A stretch of 7,437 nt of DNA from NCBI GenBank assembly GCA_024403175.1, contig JAKSSI010000063.1:1-7437 (forward strand), in the 5' to 3' direction. Below are positions 1-6,161 of the stretch, in pieces (position 1 is the first letter of the stretch; every line of letters starts with the position of its first letter). This stretch comes from Clostridia bacterium. GTDB taxonomy: Bacteria > Bacillota_A > Clostridia > Peptostreptococcales > Anaerovoracaceae. Both the position numbers and the translations under genes were made by a program. Under the pieces are notes generated by a model, which searched no databases, was not told the DNA's origin, and was given only the letters and a program-made list of their open reading frames with translations.

Positions 1-34
1 CACATTTTAGATGTTTAGAAACAAGCCTGTTTTC

Positions 35-63
35 TTGTATTTAGGACCATTTAGGAGTATAAT
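35..63 (+). promoter_or_regulatory. Probable sigma-A type promoter of the envelope cassette
   Basis: A perfect -10 hexamer TATAAT lies at 58-63. Exactly 17 bp upstream is TTGTAT at 35-40, which matches the TTGACA consensus only in its TTG. The surrounding DNA is AT-rich, and transcription would start near position 70, giving a leader of about 45 nt before the first ATG. The -10 and the spacing are seen directly; the promoter assignment is inference. A second TATAAT at 78-83 has no acceptable -35 and is probably just AT-rich sequence. The promoter would drive the three coupled genes at 114-3400. Confidence 0.6.
40..56 (+). repeat. Two TTTAGGA direct repeats, 10-bp period, next to the -10
   Basis: TTTAGGA occurs at 40-46 and again at 50-56, one helical turn apart. 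The first copy shares its first base with the putative -35 hexamer, and both otherwise lie in the promoter spacer. The shorter core TTTAG also occurs at 6-10 and 14-18. This spacing would suit a regulator contacting one face of the helix, but in AT-rich DNA it could be chance. No family of regulator is implied. Confidence 0.4.
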
Positions 64-103
64 TTTTATTTATTATATATAATATTAATAAAAGATTTTG
101 AGT

Positions 104-107
104 GGAG
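104..107 (+). promoter_or_regulatory. Shine-Dalgarno GGAG that fixes the first gene's start at 114
   Basis: The in-frame GTG at 102 could be read as a start four codons upstream. However, GGAG at 104-107, which overlaps that GTG, is a good Shine-Dalgarno site placed 6 nt before the ATG at 114. Starting at 114 also gives a canonical MKKL... lipoprotein signal peptide. The ATG at 114 is therefore preferred. Confidence 0.75.
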
Positions 108-113
108 ATAAAT

Positions 114-1523
114 ATGAAAAAATTAGTATCTGTACTTTTAGCTATAACAATGGTTTTCAGTTTTGCCGCTTGTGCAAAGAATGAAGAGCCAAAGTGCAAC
201 CACGAATACGAACCAAAGGTTAGTGTCAATGGCGGAAATGCTGAAGTTACTCTTACTTGCAAGAAGTGTAACGACGTGACAAGCATCCCGGTGGATCTTC
301 CTGTAGTAAAGGAAATTGAAACAGTTGAAAAGATTGTTGAAGTTCCTGTAGAAAAGGAAGTTGTTAAGACTGTTGTTAAGGAAGTAGTAAAAGAGGTTGT
401 AAAGGAAGTTGAAGTACCTGCAGAAAAGACTTTCGAGCAACTTATGCAGCAAATCGACTACGATTATCTTGAATATTACATCACAAACTACAGCAAGCTT
501 GATTCCATTAAGAAATATGTTTTGGAAAATTTCTATCTTGATGTAGATGATGAAACTCTTATGCAAGGTGCTTATGATGGACTCTTTGCAACGCTTGGCG
601 ATAAGTTCTCTGAATACATTCCTGCAGAGGATTCCGATGATTATTACGATGCTATCTCCAATTCATATTCTGGTATTGGAATTACTATGAGTGCTGATGC
701 AAACAACAATGTAATTGTTGAATCCGTTACTATCAACGGACCAGCAGAAGCAGCAGGCATTCTTCCTGGCGATATGATTATTGCCGTTGACGGAATTTAT
801 GTATTCGGAATGGGTCTTGATGCAGCTTCTCTTATTAGAGGTGAAACAGGTACAAGTGTAGTAATTACTGTTTCAAGAAGCGGCGAGCTAATTGAATTTA
901 AGATTACAAGAAGACAGGTTGGTATGCCTTCTGTGGATTACAGTATTTTAGAAGACGGTATCGGATACATTTCCATTAGCTGCTTTGATAGTGTAACAAA
1001 CGCAGAACTTGAAGCAGGTCTTAAGTATCTCGAAAACCACGGTTGCAAGAGCTTTGTTTTAGACTTAAGAAATAATGGCGGCGGAGATGTAGATGTGGCA
1101 GTTAAGGTGGCAGATCAACTTATGAACAAAGGCATTATCTGCTACACAGAAGATAGACAGCATGCTAAAGATTACTATCGCACAAATGAAGGCAGAACTT
1201 CAATGAAGTATGCAGTACTCGTAAACGGAAACACTGCTTCTGCATCTGAAATTCTCTGTGCTGGTATTCAGGACAACAACGAAGGAAAAATCGTTGGCAC
1301 AACAACTTATGGTAAAGGCCTTATTCAAATTCTTGCCTATGTTAACGACGGTAGTTCCATTAAGCTTACTCAGTACCAGTACTTCTCACCAAACGGAAAT
1401 CAAATTAACGAAGTTGGTATTAAACCAGATTATGTTGTAGAACTTACAGACGATTGTTTCGACTCAGAAGGTTATCTTATTGTTGACGCTCAGCTTAATA
1501 AGGCGATTGAAATTTTAAAGTAA
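114..1523 (+). CDS. S41 family carboxyl-terminal processing protease, lipoprotein with PDZ domain
   Basis: This 469-residue protein is a predicted membrane-anchored serine protease of the CtpA/CtpB/Prc type, which cleaves proteins at or near their C-termini outside the cytoplasm. A signal peptide (1-19) ends in the lipobox FAAC, with C20 as the lipidated residue. A small CxH...CxxC cluster follows (C28, H30, C49, C52), then a Val/Lys/Glu-rich stalk at about 64-105. Residues about 107-182 match the helical region preceding the PDZ domain in CTPs (TLGDKFSEYI). The PDZ domain spans about 184-270, with SGIGI as its carboxylate-binding loop. The S41 core follows, with DLRNNGGG at 317-324. The predicted triad is S376 (in NTASASEI), K401 (TYGKG) and Q405; the 25-residue Ser-Lys and 4-residue Lys-Gln spacings match characterised CTPs. 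It should be active. The substrate is unknown. The next gene begins immediately after its stop codon, so the two are probably coupled. Confidence 0.93.
   Translation: MKKLVSVLLAITMVFSFAACAKNEEPKCNHEYEPKVSVNGGNAEVTLTCKKCNDVTSIPVDLPVVKEIETVEKIVEVPVEKEVVKTVVKEVVKEVVKEVEVPAEKTFEQLMQQIDYDYLEYYITNYSKLDSIKKYVLENFYLDVDDETLMQGAYDGLFATLGDKFSEYIPAEDSDDYYDAISNSYSGIGITMSADANNNVIVESVTINGPAEAAGILPGDMIIAVDGIYVFGMGLDAASLIRGETGTSVVITVSRSGELIEFKITRRQVGMPSVDYSILEDGIGYISISCFDSVTNAELEAGLKYLENHGCKSFVLDLRNNGGGDVDVAVKVADQLMNKGIICYTEDRQHAKDYYRTNEGRTSMKYAVLVNGNTASASEILCAGIQDNNEGKIVGTTTYGKGLIQILAYVNDGSSIKLTQYQYFSPNGNQINEVGIKPDYVVELTDDCFDSEGYLIVDAQLNKAIEILK
303..428 (+). repeat. VVKE tandem repeat stalk inside the protease gene
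   Basis: Four consecutive 12-nt units at 360-407 encode VVKT, VVKE, VVKE and VVKE. They are flanked by two copies of a VEVPxEK element (residues 75-81 and 99-105). Synonymous codons differ between units (GTT/GTA, AAG/AAA, GAA/GAG), so the array is old at DNA level while the peptide pattern is kept. It most likely forms an extended spacer lifting the PDZ-protease module off the membrane. That role is inference from its place between the lipid anchor and the catalytic part. Confidence 0.8.
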
Positions 1524-2519
1524 ATGAAAAAATTATTTGCAGTAATTTTAATATTGAGTCTTAGCTTTTCCTTAGCCGCTTGTGGCGCAAAGGAAAAAAC
1601 ATATGATGCTGCCGATTACATTCTGGAAACGCCTTATAAGGACGACTACAGAATTCTTCAGCTAACAGACATTCATTTAGCTAATAAAGACAACAGAAAG
1701 ATCCATTTGGACTTTATGGATTTAACCATTAAAGATGCAAATGCCGACATGATAGTTTTAAGCGGCGACATATTTACATTTGCCGACAAAGCTGTTGTAA
1801 AAGAGCTCTTTGATTTTATTGATAGCTACGGAGTGCCTTGGGCTGTAACTTGGGGCAATCACGACGAACAGTGCTATTTCCCAATAGACTGGCTTACAGG
1901 CTATCTTAACGAATATGGTTCAAACTGTTTGTTTGTAGATCTTCAGGATGACGATGTTTACGGCAACGCAAACTATGCAATCAATCTTACAAAGAATGGC
2001 AAGGTAGTTGAACAGATAATTCTCTTAGACAGCAACCGCTATTCTTACGGAGATTATTGGGGCTATGACTACATTAAGGAAAATCAGATTGATTGGTATG
2101 AAAAGATAGTTAACTACACGACCGCTCAAAATGGCGGCAAGGTGGTTCCATCAGTTCTTTATTATCACATTCCTGTTCCTGAATTTAAGGATGCATGGGA
2201 ATCCTACTTAGAAGGAAAATCAAATGCAATTTATATCTACGGTGAAAGAAACGAAAAGGTAAGTTGCCCGCAGTATAACAGCGGATTCTTTGATAGAGTT
2301 TTAAAACTTGGTTCGACAACTTCTATGAATGTTGGTCACGACCATATTAACAACAGTATTGTAAATTACAAGGGTGTGGATTTCTGCTACGGTATTAATT
2401 CCACTGACAGAATTTACTACACAGAGCCAATGATGGGCGGACGTGTGCTAGTAATTCATAATGACAACACGATAGATTATGAACACATTTATCATTCTTA
2501 CGACGAGGTGGCAAAATGA
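1524..2519 (+). CDS. Calcineurin-like metallophosphoesterase lipoprotein (Dcr2/PAP29-like)
   Basis: This 331-residue protein is a predicted exported phosphoesterase with a two-metal active site. The signal peptide (1-19) ends in the lipobox LAAC, with C20 as the anchor. The family motifs occur in order: DxH at D49-H51 (TDIHL), GD at G81-D82 (SGDIF), GNHD at 111-114 (WGNHDEQ), a lone His at H215 (YYHIP), and GHDH at 271-274. The full metal-ligand set is therefore present and the enzyme should be active. The WGNHDE form resembles the Dcr2/PAP29-like subgroup. The substrate cannot be read from sequence; a phosphomonoester or phosphodiester outside the membrane is likely. The ATG abuts the upstream TAA with no gap and has only a weak AAAG before it, suggesting translation by ribosomes arriving from the protease gene. 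Its stop overlaps the next start by 4 nt. Confidence 0.92.
   Translation: MKKLFAVILILSLSFSLAACGAKEKTYDAADYILETPYKDDYRILQLTDIHLANKDNRKIHLDFMDLTIKDANADMIVLSGDIFTFADKAVVKELFDFIDSYGVPWAVTWGNHDEQCYFPIDWLTGYLNEYGSNCLFVDLQDDDVYGNANYAINLTKNGKVVEQIILLDSNRYSYGDYWGYDYIKENQIDWYEKIVNYTTAQNGGKVVPSVLYYHIPVPEFKDAWESYLEGKSNAIYIYGERNEKVSCPQYNSGFFDRVLKLGSTTSMNVGHDHINNSIVNYKGVDFCYGINSTDRIYYTEPMMGGRVLVIHNDNTIDYEHIYHSYDEVAK
2505..2511 (+). promoter_or_regulatory. Shine-Dalgarno for the membrane protein gene, inside the upstream CDS
   Basis: GAGGTGG at 2505-2511 lies within the last codons of the phosphoesterase gene, 4 nt before the ATG at 2516. It supports that start and the 4-nt ATGA stop/start overlap, the classic arrangement for translational coupling. 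Confidence 0.7.
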
Positions 2520-3400
2520 GCAAGAAATTCAAAGTAACCATAACTCTCGTAGCAATAATGGGCAGTGTCGCAACATTCTTTGCAACAAACATGCTTATGA
2601 GTGATATCTCAAACATGTTTTATATGACAATTACAAAAGATGTTATTTCTTCTATACCATGGTTTATTGTTTCGCTGCAGTTTGTACTTACAGTTATGGC
2701 CATGGTAAGAGTGGAAGGAAGACCTCAGTATAAAAAAGCTCGCACTAAGATTTACTTAAACATTGGACTGGTATTTGCGGCTATCGGAATCATTTTCTCT
2801 GTTCTTACTGGAACAATGATTTATCATTCCTTTACGCTGCCTTATCCATATAAGTTTGGTGTAATAAGCGTAGTTATCTGGCATTGCTTAATGCTTGCCA
2901 TAGTGCTGGTTTTAAAAACAAAAGTAAAAACTTGGCCTGATGATTTAGCAAAAAGAAAGCTAACAATCGGCAGAGTATTCTATACGATACTTGCATCGCT
3001 TATGACATTTTACGCACTCAATAGACTAGGCGCGATTATGCTTATGTCTGCGTATGTACACAGAGCAAGCCTAAACAAGACATGGATATTCTACTTGTCT
3101 TTACTGCTCCCGGCAGCTGTACTATTAAATGCCATTTACGATGAGATGGGAGAATTTAAAAAGCATACCAAAGCATTTATTGTTTACAATACATGTTTAT
3201 TAATTGCAGATGTGGCCTTGCTTATTGGGGTCGGCTTATCGGCCTTCGATTCGCAGTTTGTATCTGTAATATCCCCTGCAGTGCCTATTGAAAGACTTAT
3301 AACTATTCCAATAGACACACTACTGCAGCACGGATCAGTTTTTATTCTGGCAGTGTATTGCTTAGTTAAGGCTATAGTACTGAACAGATCTAATAAATAA
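2516..3400 (+). CDS. Polytopic membrane protein of unknown function (about 8 TM)
   Basis: I do not recognise the family of this 294-residue protein. By eye it has about eight hydrophobic segments, near residues 7-28, 46-64, 79-102, 114-133, 155-178, 190-208, 220-243 and 272-289. Basic loops at 65-78 (RVEGRPQYKKARTK) and 134-153, plus K215-K219 and the tail NRSNK, suggest those sides face the cytoplasm and that both termini are inside. Polar residues within or near membrane segments include H123, N169, R170, D209, E210 and D232. No catalytic or transporter signature is evident. It overlaps the phosphoesterase gene by 4 nt and is the last of three coupled genes, so it may work with the two lipoproteins. 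Its codon use is looser than that of valS, with frequent ATA, consistent with lower expression. It could be a transporter-like or sensor membrane component. Confidence 0.85.
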   Translation: MSKKFKVTITLVAIMGSVATFFATNMLMSDISNMFYMTITKDVISSIPWFIVSLQFVLTVMAMVRVEGRPQYKKARTKIYLNIGLVFAAIGIIFSVLTGTMIYHSFTLPYPYKFGVISVVIWHCLMLAIVLVLKTKVKTWPDDLAKRKLTIGRVFYTILASLMTFYALNRLGAIMLMSAYVHRASLNKTWIFYLSLLLPAAVLLNAIYDEMGEFKKHTKAFIVYNTCLLIADVALLIGVGLSAFDSQFVSVISPAVPIERLITIPIDTLLQHGSVFILAVYCLVKAIVLNRSNK

Positions 3401-3466
3401 TTTCTTAATACAAGAATGAAGATGCAAGCCCGAGATGGTATGGGGGAGCTACAACTTTGTTCGAAA

Positions 3467-3474
3467 AGGAAGGA
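3467..3474 (+). promoter_or_regulatory. Strong Shine-Dalgarno that fixes the valS start at 3480
   Basis: AGGAAGGA at 3467-3474 ends 5 nt before the ATG at 3480. An in-frame ATG at 3435 would add 15 residues (MVWGSYNF...) that do not resemble ValRS N-termini and would place this purine tract inside the coding region. The start at 3480 gives MEKNLAKTYDP, a typical bacterial ValRS beginning. Confidence 0.85.
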
Positions 3475-3479
3475 CAATC

Positions 3480-6149
3480 ATGGAAAAGAATTTAGCAAAA
3501 ACCTATGATCCAAAAGCATTTGAGGATCGAATCTACAAAACATGGGAAGAATCTGGCGCATTTAAGCCAGATATGAAAGAAGACAAGAAGCCTTTCACCA
3601 TCGTAATGCCACCACCAAACATTACTGGTCAGCTTCATATGGGCCACGCAATGGACCTTTCTCTGCAGGACGTTCTTACAAGATTTAAGAGAATGCAGGG
3701 CTACAGCGCATTATGGCTTCCTGGTACAGACCATGCTTCTATTGCTACAGAAGTAAAGGTTGTAGACAAGATCAAGAAGGAAGAAGGAAAGACCAAGGAA
3801 GAACTTGGTAGAGAAGAATTCCTTAAGCGTGCTTGGGCATGGAAAGAAGAATACGGAAATAGAATTACAACACAGCAGAGAAAAATGGGCGCTTCCTGCG
3901 ATTGGGATAGACAGCGTTTCACAATGGATGAAGGCTGCAACGAAGCAGTAAAAGAACACTTCATCAGACTCTATCAGAAGGGCCTTATTTACAAGGGTTC
4001 TAGACTTATTAACTGGTGCCCAGTTTGCAAATCTGCACTTTCTGATATCGAAGTTGAACACGAAGATAAGCAGGGTAAGTACTGGTACTTTACATATCCA
4101 GGAGAAAACGGAGGTCCTAGCATTACAGTTGCTACATCTCGTCCTGAAACAATGTTTGCCGACGTTGCTGTTGCAGTAAACCCTGAAGACGAAAGATATA
4201 AGGACATCATTGGAAAGAACGTTCTTCTTCCAATTTTCAACCGTCCAATTCCAGTAATTGCCGACCCATATCCAGACCCAGCAAAGGGTACAGGTGCTGT
4301 AAAGATTACACCTGCTGCAGACCCTAACGACTTTGAAGTTGGTCAGCGTCATAATCTTCCAATGCTTGAATGCATGGACGAATCCGCTAAGATGACAGAT
4401 CTTTGCGGTAAGTACGAAGGTATGGATAGATACGAATGCAGAAAGGCTTGGGTTGCAGATCTTGATGCTGCTGGATTCCTTGTTAAGACAGAAGATTTAA
4501 CAATTCCAACAGGCGAATGCTATAGATGCCACAACGTAGTAGAACCTAGAATTTCTGAACAGTGGTTTGTAAAGATGAAGCCTCTTGCAGAACCTGCAAT
4601 TAAGGCTGTAAGAACTGCTGAAACAGAATTCGTTCCAGATAGATTCGATAAGATTTACTATCACTGGATGGAAGATATTAAGGACTGGTGTATTTCCCGT
4701 CAGCTCTGGTGGGGTCACAGAATTCCTGCTTACTACTGCGAAGAATGCGGTGAAATGGTTGTTGCTAAGGAAATGCCTGGCAAGTGCCCTAAGTGCGGCT
4801 GCGAACACTTTACACAGGATGAAGACGTACTTGATACATGGTTCTCATCTGCTCTTTGGCCATTCTCTACACTTGGTTGGCCAGAAATGACAGAAGACCT
4901 TAAGAAGTTCTATCCAACATCTGTTCTTGTAACAGGTTACGATATCATCTTCTTCTGGGTTGCAAGAATGATTTTCAGTTCCATTGAAGAAATGGGTGCT
5001 TCTCCATTTAAGCATGTACTCATTCACGGTCTTGTAAGAGACGCTCAGGGTAGAAAGATGAGTAAGTCTTTAGGCAATGGTATCGACCCACTCGAAGTTA
5101 TCGACAAGTACGGTGCAGACGCTCTTAGATTTATGCTTCTTTCTGGTATTGCTCCAGGTTCTGACGTTAGATATCAGGATGAAAAGGTAGAAGCTGCAAG
5201 AAACTTTGCTAACAAGCTTTGGAATGCTTCTAGATTCGTAATCATGAACCTTCAGGATGAAGAAGGCGCATTCAAGGAAATGGCAACAGCAGCTACAGCT
5301 AAGCTTAGGGCAGAAGATAAGTGGATGATGCAGATAGTTTCCAATGCTGCAAAGGAAATTACAGCAAATATGGAAAACTATGAACTTGCTCTTGCTGCAA
5401 CGAAGATTTACGAACTCATTTGGAACCAGTATTGCGACTGGTACATTGAACTTGTAAAGGTAAGACTTTACGGTGATGACGAAGAAGACAAGAAGACTGC
5501 AAGATATGCACTCCTTGCTGTACTTAAGGATTTACTTAAGCTTCTCCACCCATATATGCCATTCATTACAGAAGAAATCTGGACATACCTTCCAAAGGAT
5601 GAAAACTCCAAGCAGTTCCTCATGCTTGAAGATTGGCCAGTAGAACTCAAGGAAGACTACAGCGCAGAAGTTGCTACACTTGAACTCTCTATGGATATTA
5701 TTAAGTCCATCAGAAACTTAAGAGCAGAAGCAAACGCTGCACCTTCCAAGAAGCTCCACGCAGTTCTTGTTTGCGACGCAGCTTGCAAGGCTACAGCAAT
5801 GGCAGGCGAAAGCTACATTAAGGCATTAGGAAATCTTGAAGGTCTTACATTTGCTGATGATAAGAATGCACTTCCTGAAGACACAATGTCTGCAGTACTT
5901 CCGGGCGTAGAAATTTATGTTCCATCTGATGAACTTATTGATTACAAGGAAGAACACACAAAGCTCCTTGCTGAAAAGAAGAAGCTTGAAAGTGAAATTG
6001 CAAGAGCATCCGGAAAGCTTGCAAATGAATCCTTCGTAGCAAAGGCTCCTGCAAATGTTATTGAAGCTGAAAGAGAAAAGCTCAAGAACTATCAGGATAT
6101 GCTTGAAAAAACTGTTGCAAGAATTGCTGCAGTTGAAAAGAAACTCTAA
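3480..6149 (+). CDS. valS: Valine--tRNA ligase (valyl-tRNA synthetase)
   Basis: This 889-residue cytosolic class I synthetase charges tRNA-Val with valine using ATP and hydrolyses mischarged Thr-tRNA-Val. The length is normal for bacteria. The Rossmann catalytic core carries the HIGH-type motif HMGH at 53-56, preceded by PPPNITGQL, and the KMSKS loop at 526-530. The CP1 editing domain lies at about 190-340 and contains TSRPET at 219-224. Cysteine pairs typical of zinc-binding ribbons are at C180/C183, C347/C350 and C420/C423 with C436/C439. The anticodon-binding helical domain is at about 615-765 (WMMQIV...IWNQYCDWYIEL). The C-terminal coiled coil at about 818-889 is rich in Lys and Glu and is characteristic of ValRS. 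Codon use is strongly biased toward CTT, AAG, GAA and GCA with almost no ATA, as expected for high expression. The M16C peptidase gene follows after 12 nt. Confidence 0.99.
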   Translation: MEKNLAKTYDPKAFEDRIYKTWEESGAFKPDMKEDKKPFTIVMPPPNITGQLHMGHAMDLSLQDVLTRFKRMQGYSALWLPGTDHASIATEVKVVDKIKKEEGKTKEELGREEFLKRAWAWKEEYGNRITTQQRKMGASCDWDRQRFTMDEGCNEAVKEHFIRLYQKGLIYKGSRLINWCPVCKSALSDIEVEHEDKQGKYWYFTYPGENGGPSITVATSRPETMFADVAVAVNPEDERYKDIIGKNVLLPIFNRPIPVIADPYPDPAKGTGAVKITPAADPNDFEVGQRHNLPMLECMDESAKMTDLCGKYEGMDRYECRKAWVADLDAAGFLVKTEDLTIPTGECYRCHNVVEPRISEQWFVKMKPLAEPAIKAVRTAETEFVPDRFDKIYYHWMEDIKDWCISRQLWWGHRIPAYYCEECGEMVVAKEMPGKCPKCGCEHFTQDEDVLDTWFSSALWPFSTLGWPEMTEDLKKFYPTSVLVTGYDIIFFWVARMIFSSIEEMGASPFKHVLIHGLVRDAQGRKMSKSLGNGIDPLEVIDKYGADALRFMLLSGIAPGSDVRYQDEKVEAARNFANKLWNASRFVIMNLQDEEGAFKEMATAATAKLRAEDKWMMQIVSNAAKEITANMENYELALAATKIYELIWNQYCDWYIELVKVRLYGDDEEDKKTARYALLAVLKDLLKLLHPYMPFITEEIWTYLPKDENSKQFLMLEDWPVELKEDYSAEVATLELSMDIIKSIRNLRAEANAAPSKKLHAVLVCDAACKATAMAGESYIKALGNLEGLTFADDKNALPEDTMSAVLPGVEIYVPSDELIDYKEEHTKLLAEKKKLESEIARASGKLANESFVAKAPANVIEAEREKLKNYQDMLEKTVARIAAVEKKL

Positions 6150-6151
6150 TC

Positions 6152-6155
6152 GGTG
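6152..6155 (+). promoter_or_regulatory. Weak Shine-Dalgarno before the M16C peptidase
   Basis: GGTG at 6152-6155 lies 6 nt before the ATG at 6162, within the 12-nt gap after valS. It is a poor ribosome site, so translation may partly depend on ribosomes finishing valS. The start is also supported by protein similarity beginning within the first residues. Confidence 0.45.
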
Positions 6156-6161
6156 CATTAA

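Noticed and set aside
21..38. ACAAG/CTTGT inverted repeat as an upstream gene's terminator
   Set aside because: The 5-bp stem has an 8-nt loop, is not followed by a clear T-run, and overlaps the putative -35.
102..113. GTG at 102 as the start of the S41 protease
   Set aside because: The GTG overlaps the Shine-Dalgarno GGAG serving the ATG at 114, and starting at 114 gives a cleaner lipoprotein signal peptide.
138..566. 142-codon open frame on the - strand within the protease gene
   Set aside because: It is the antisense of a repeat-biased, Lys/Glu/Val-rich coding region, has an Asn/Phe/Leu-rich product with no recognisable domain, and the + strand gene is certain.
3402..3416. TTCTT/AAGAA inverted repeat after the membrane gene as a terminator
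   Set aside because: The stem is only 5 AT-rich base pairs and no T-tract follows, so termination is unlikely.
3435..3479. ATG at 3435 as the start of valS
   Set aside because: It would add 15 unusual residues and bury the strong AGGAAGGA ribosome site that sits 5 nt before the ATG at 3480.
3401..3479. T-box riboswitch before valS
   Set aside because: The gap is too short and lacks the AGGGTGGNACCGCG core and a downstream terminator.
3711..4352. 213-codon open frame on the - strand within valS
   Set aside because: It is the complement of strongly biased valS codons; the Cys/Ser/Phe-rich translation has no domain and no credible ribosome site was seen.
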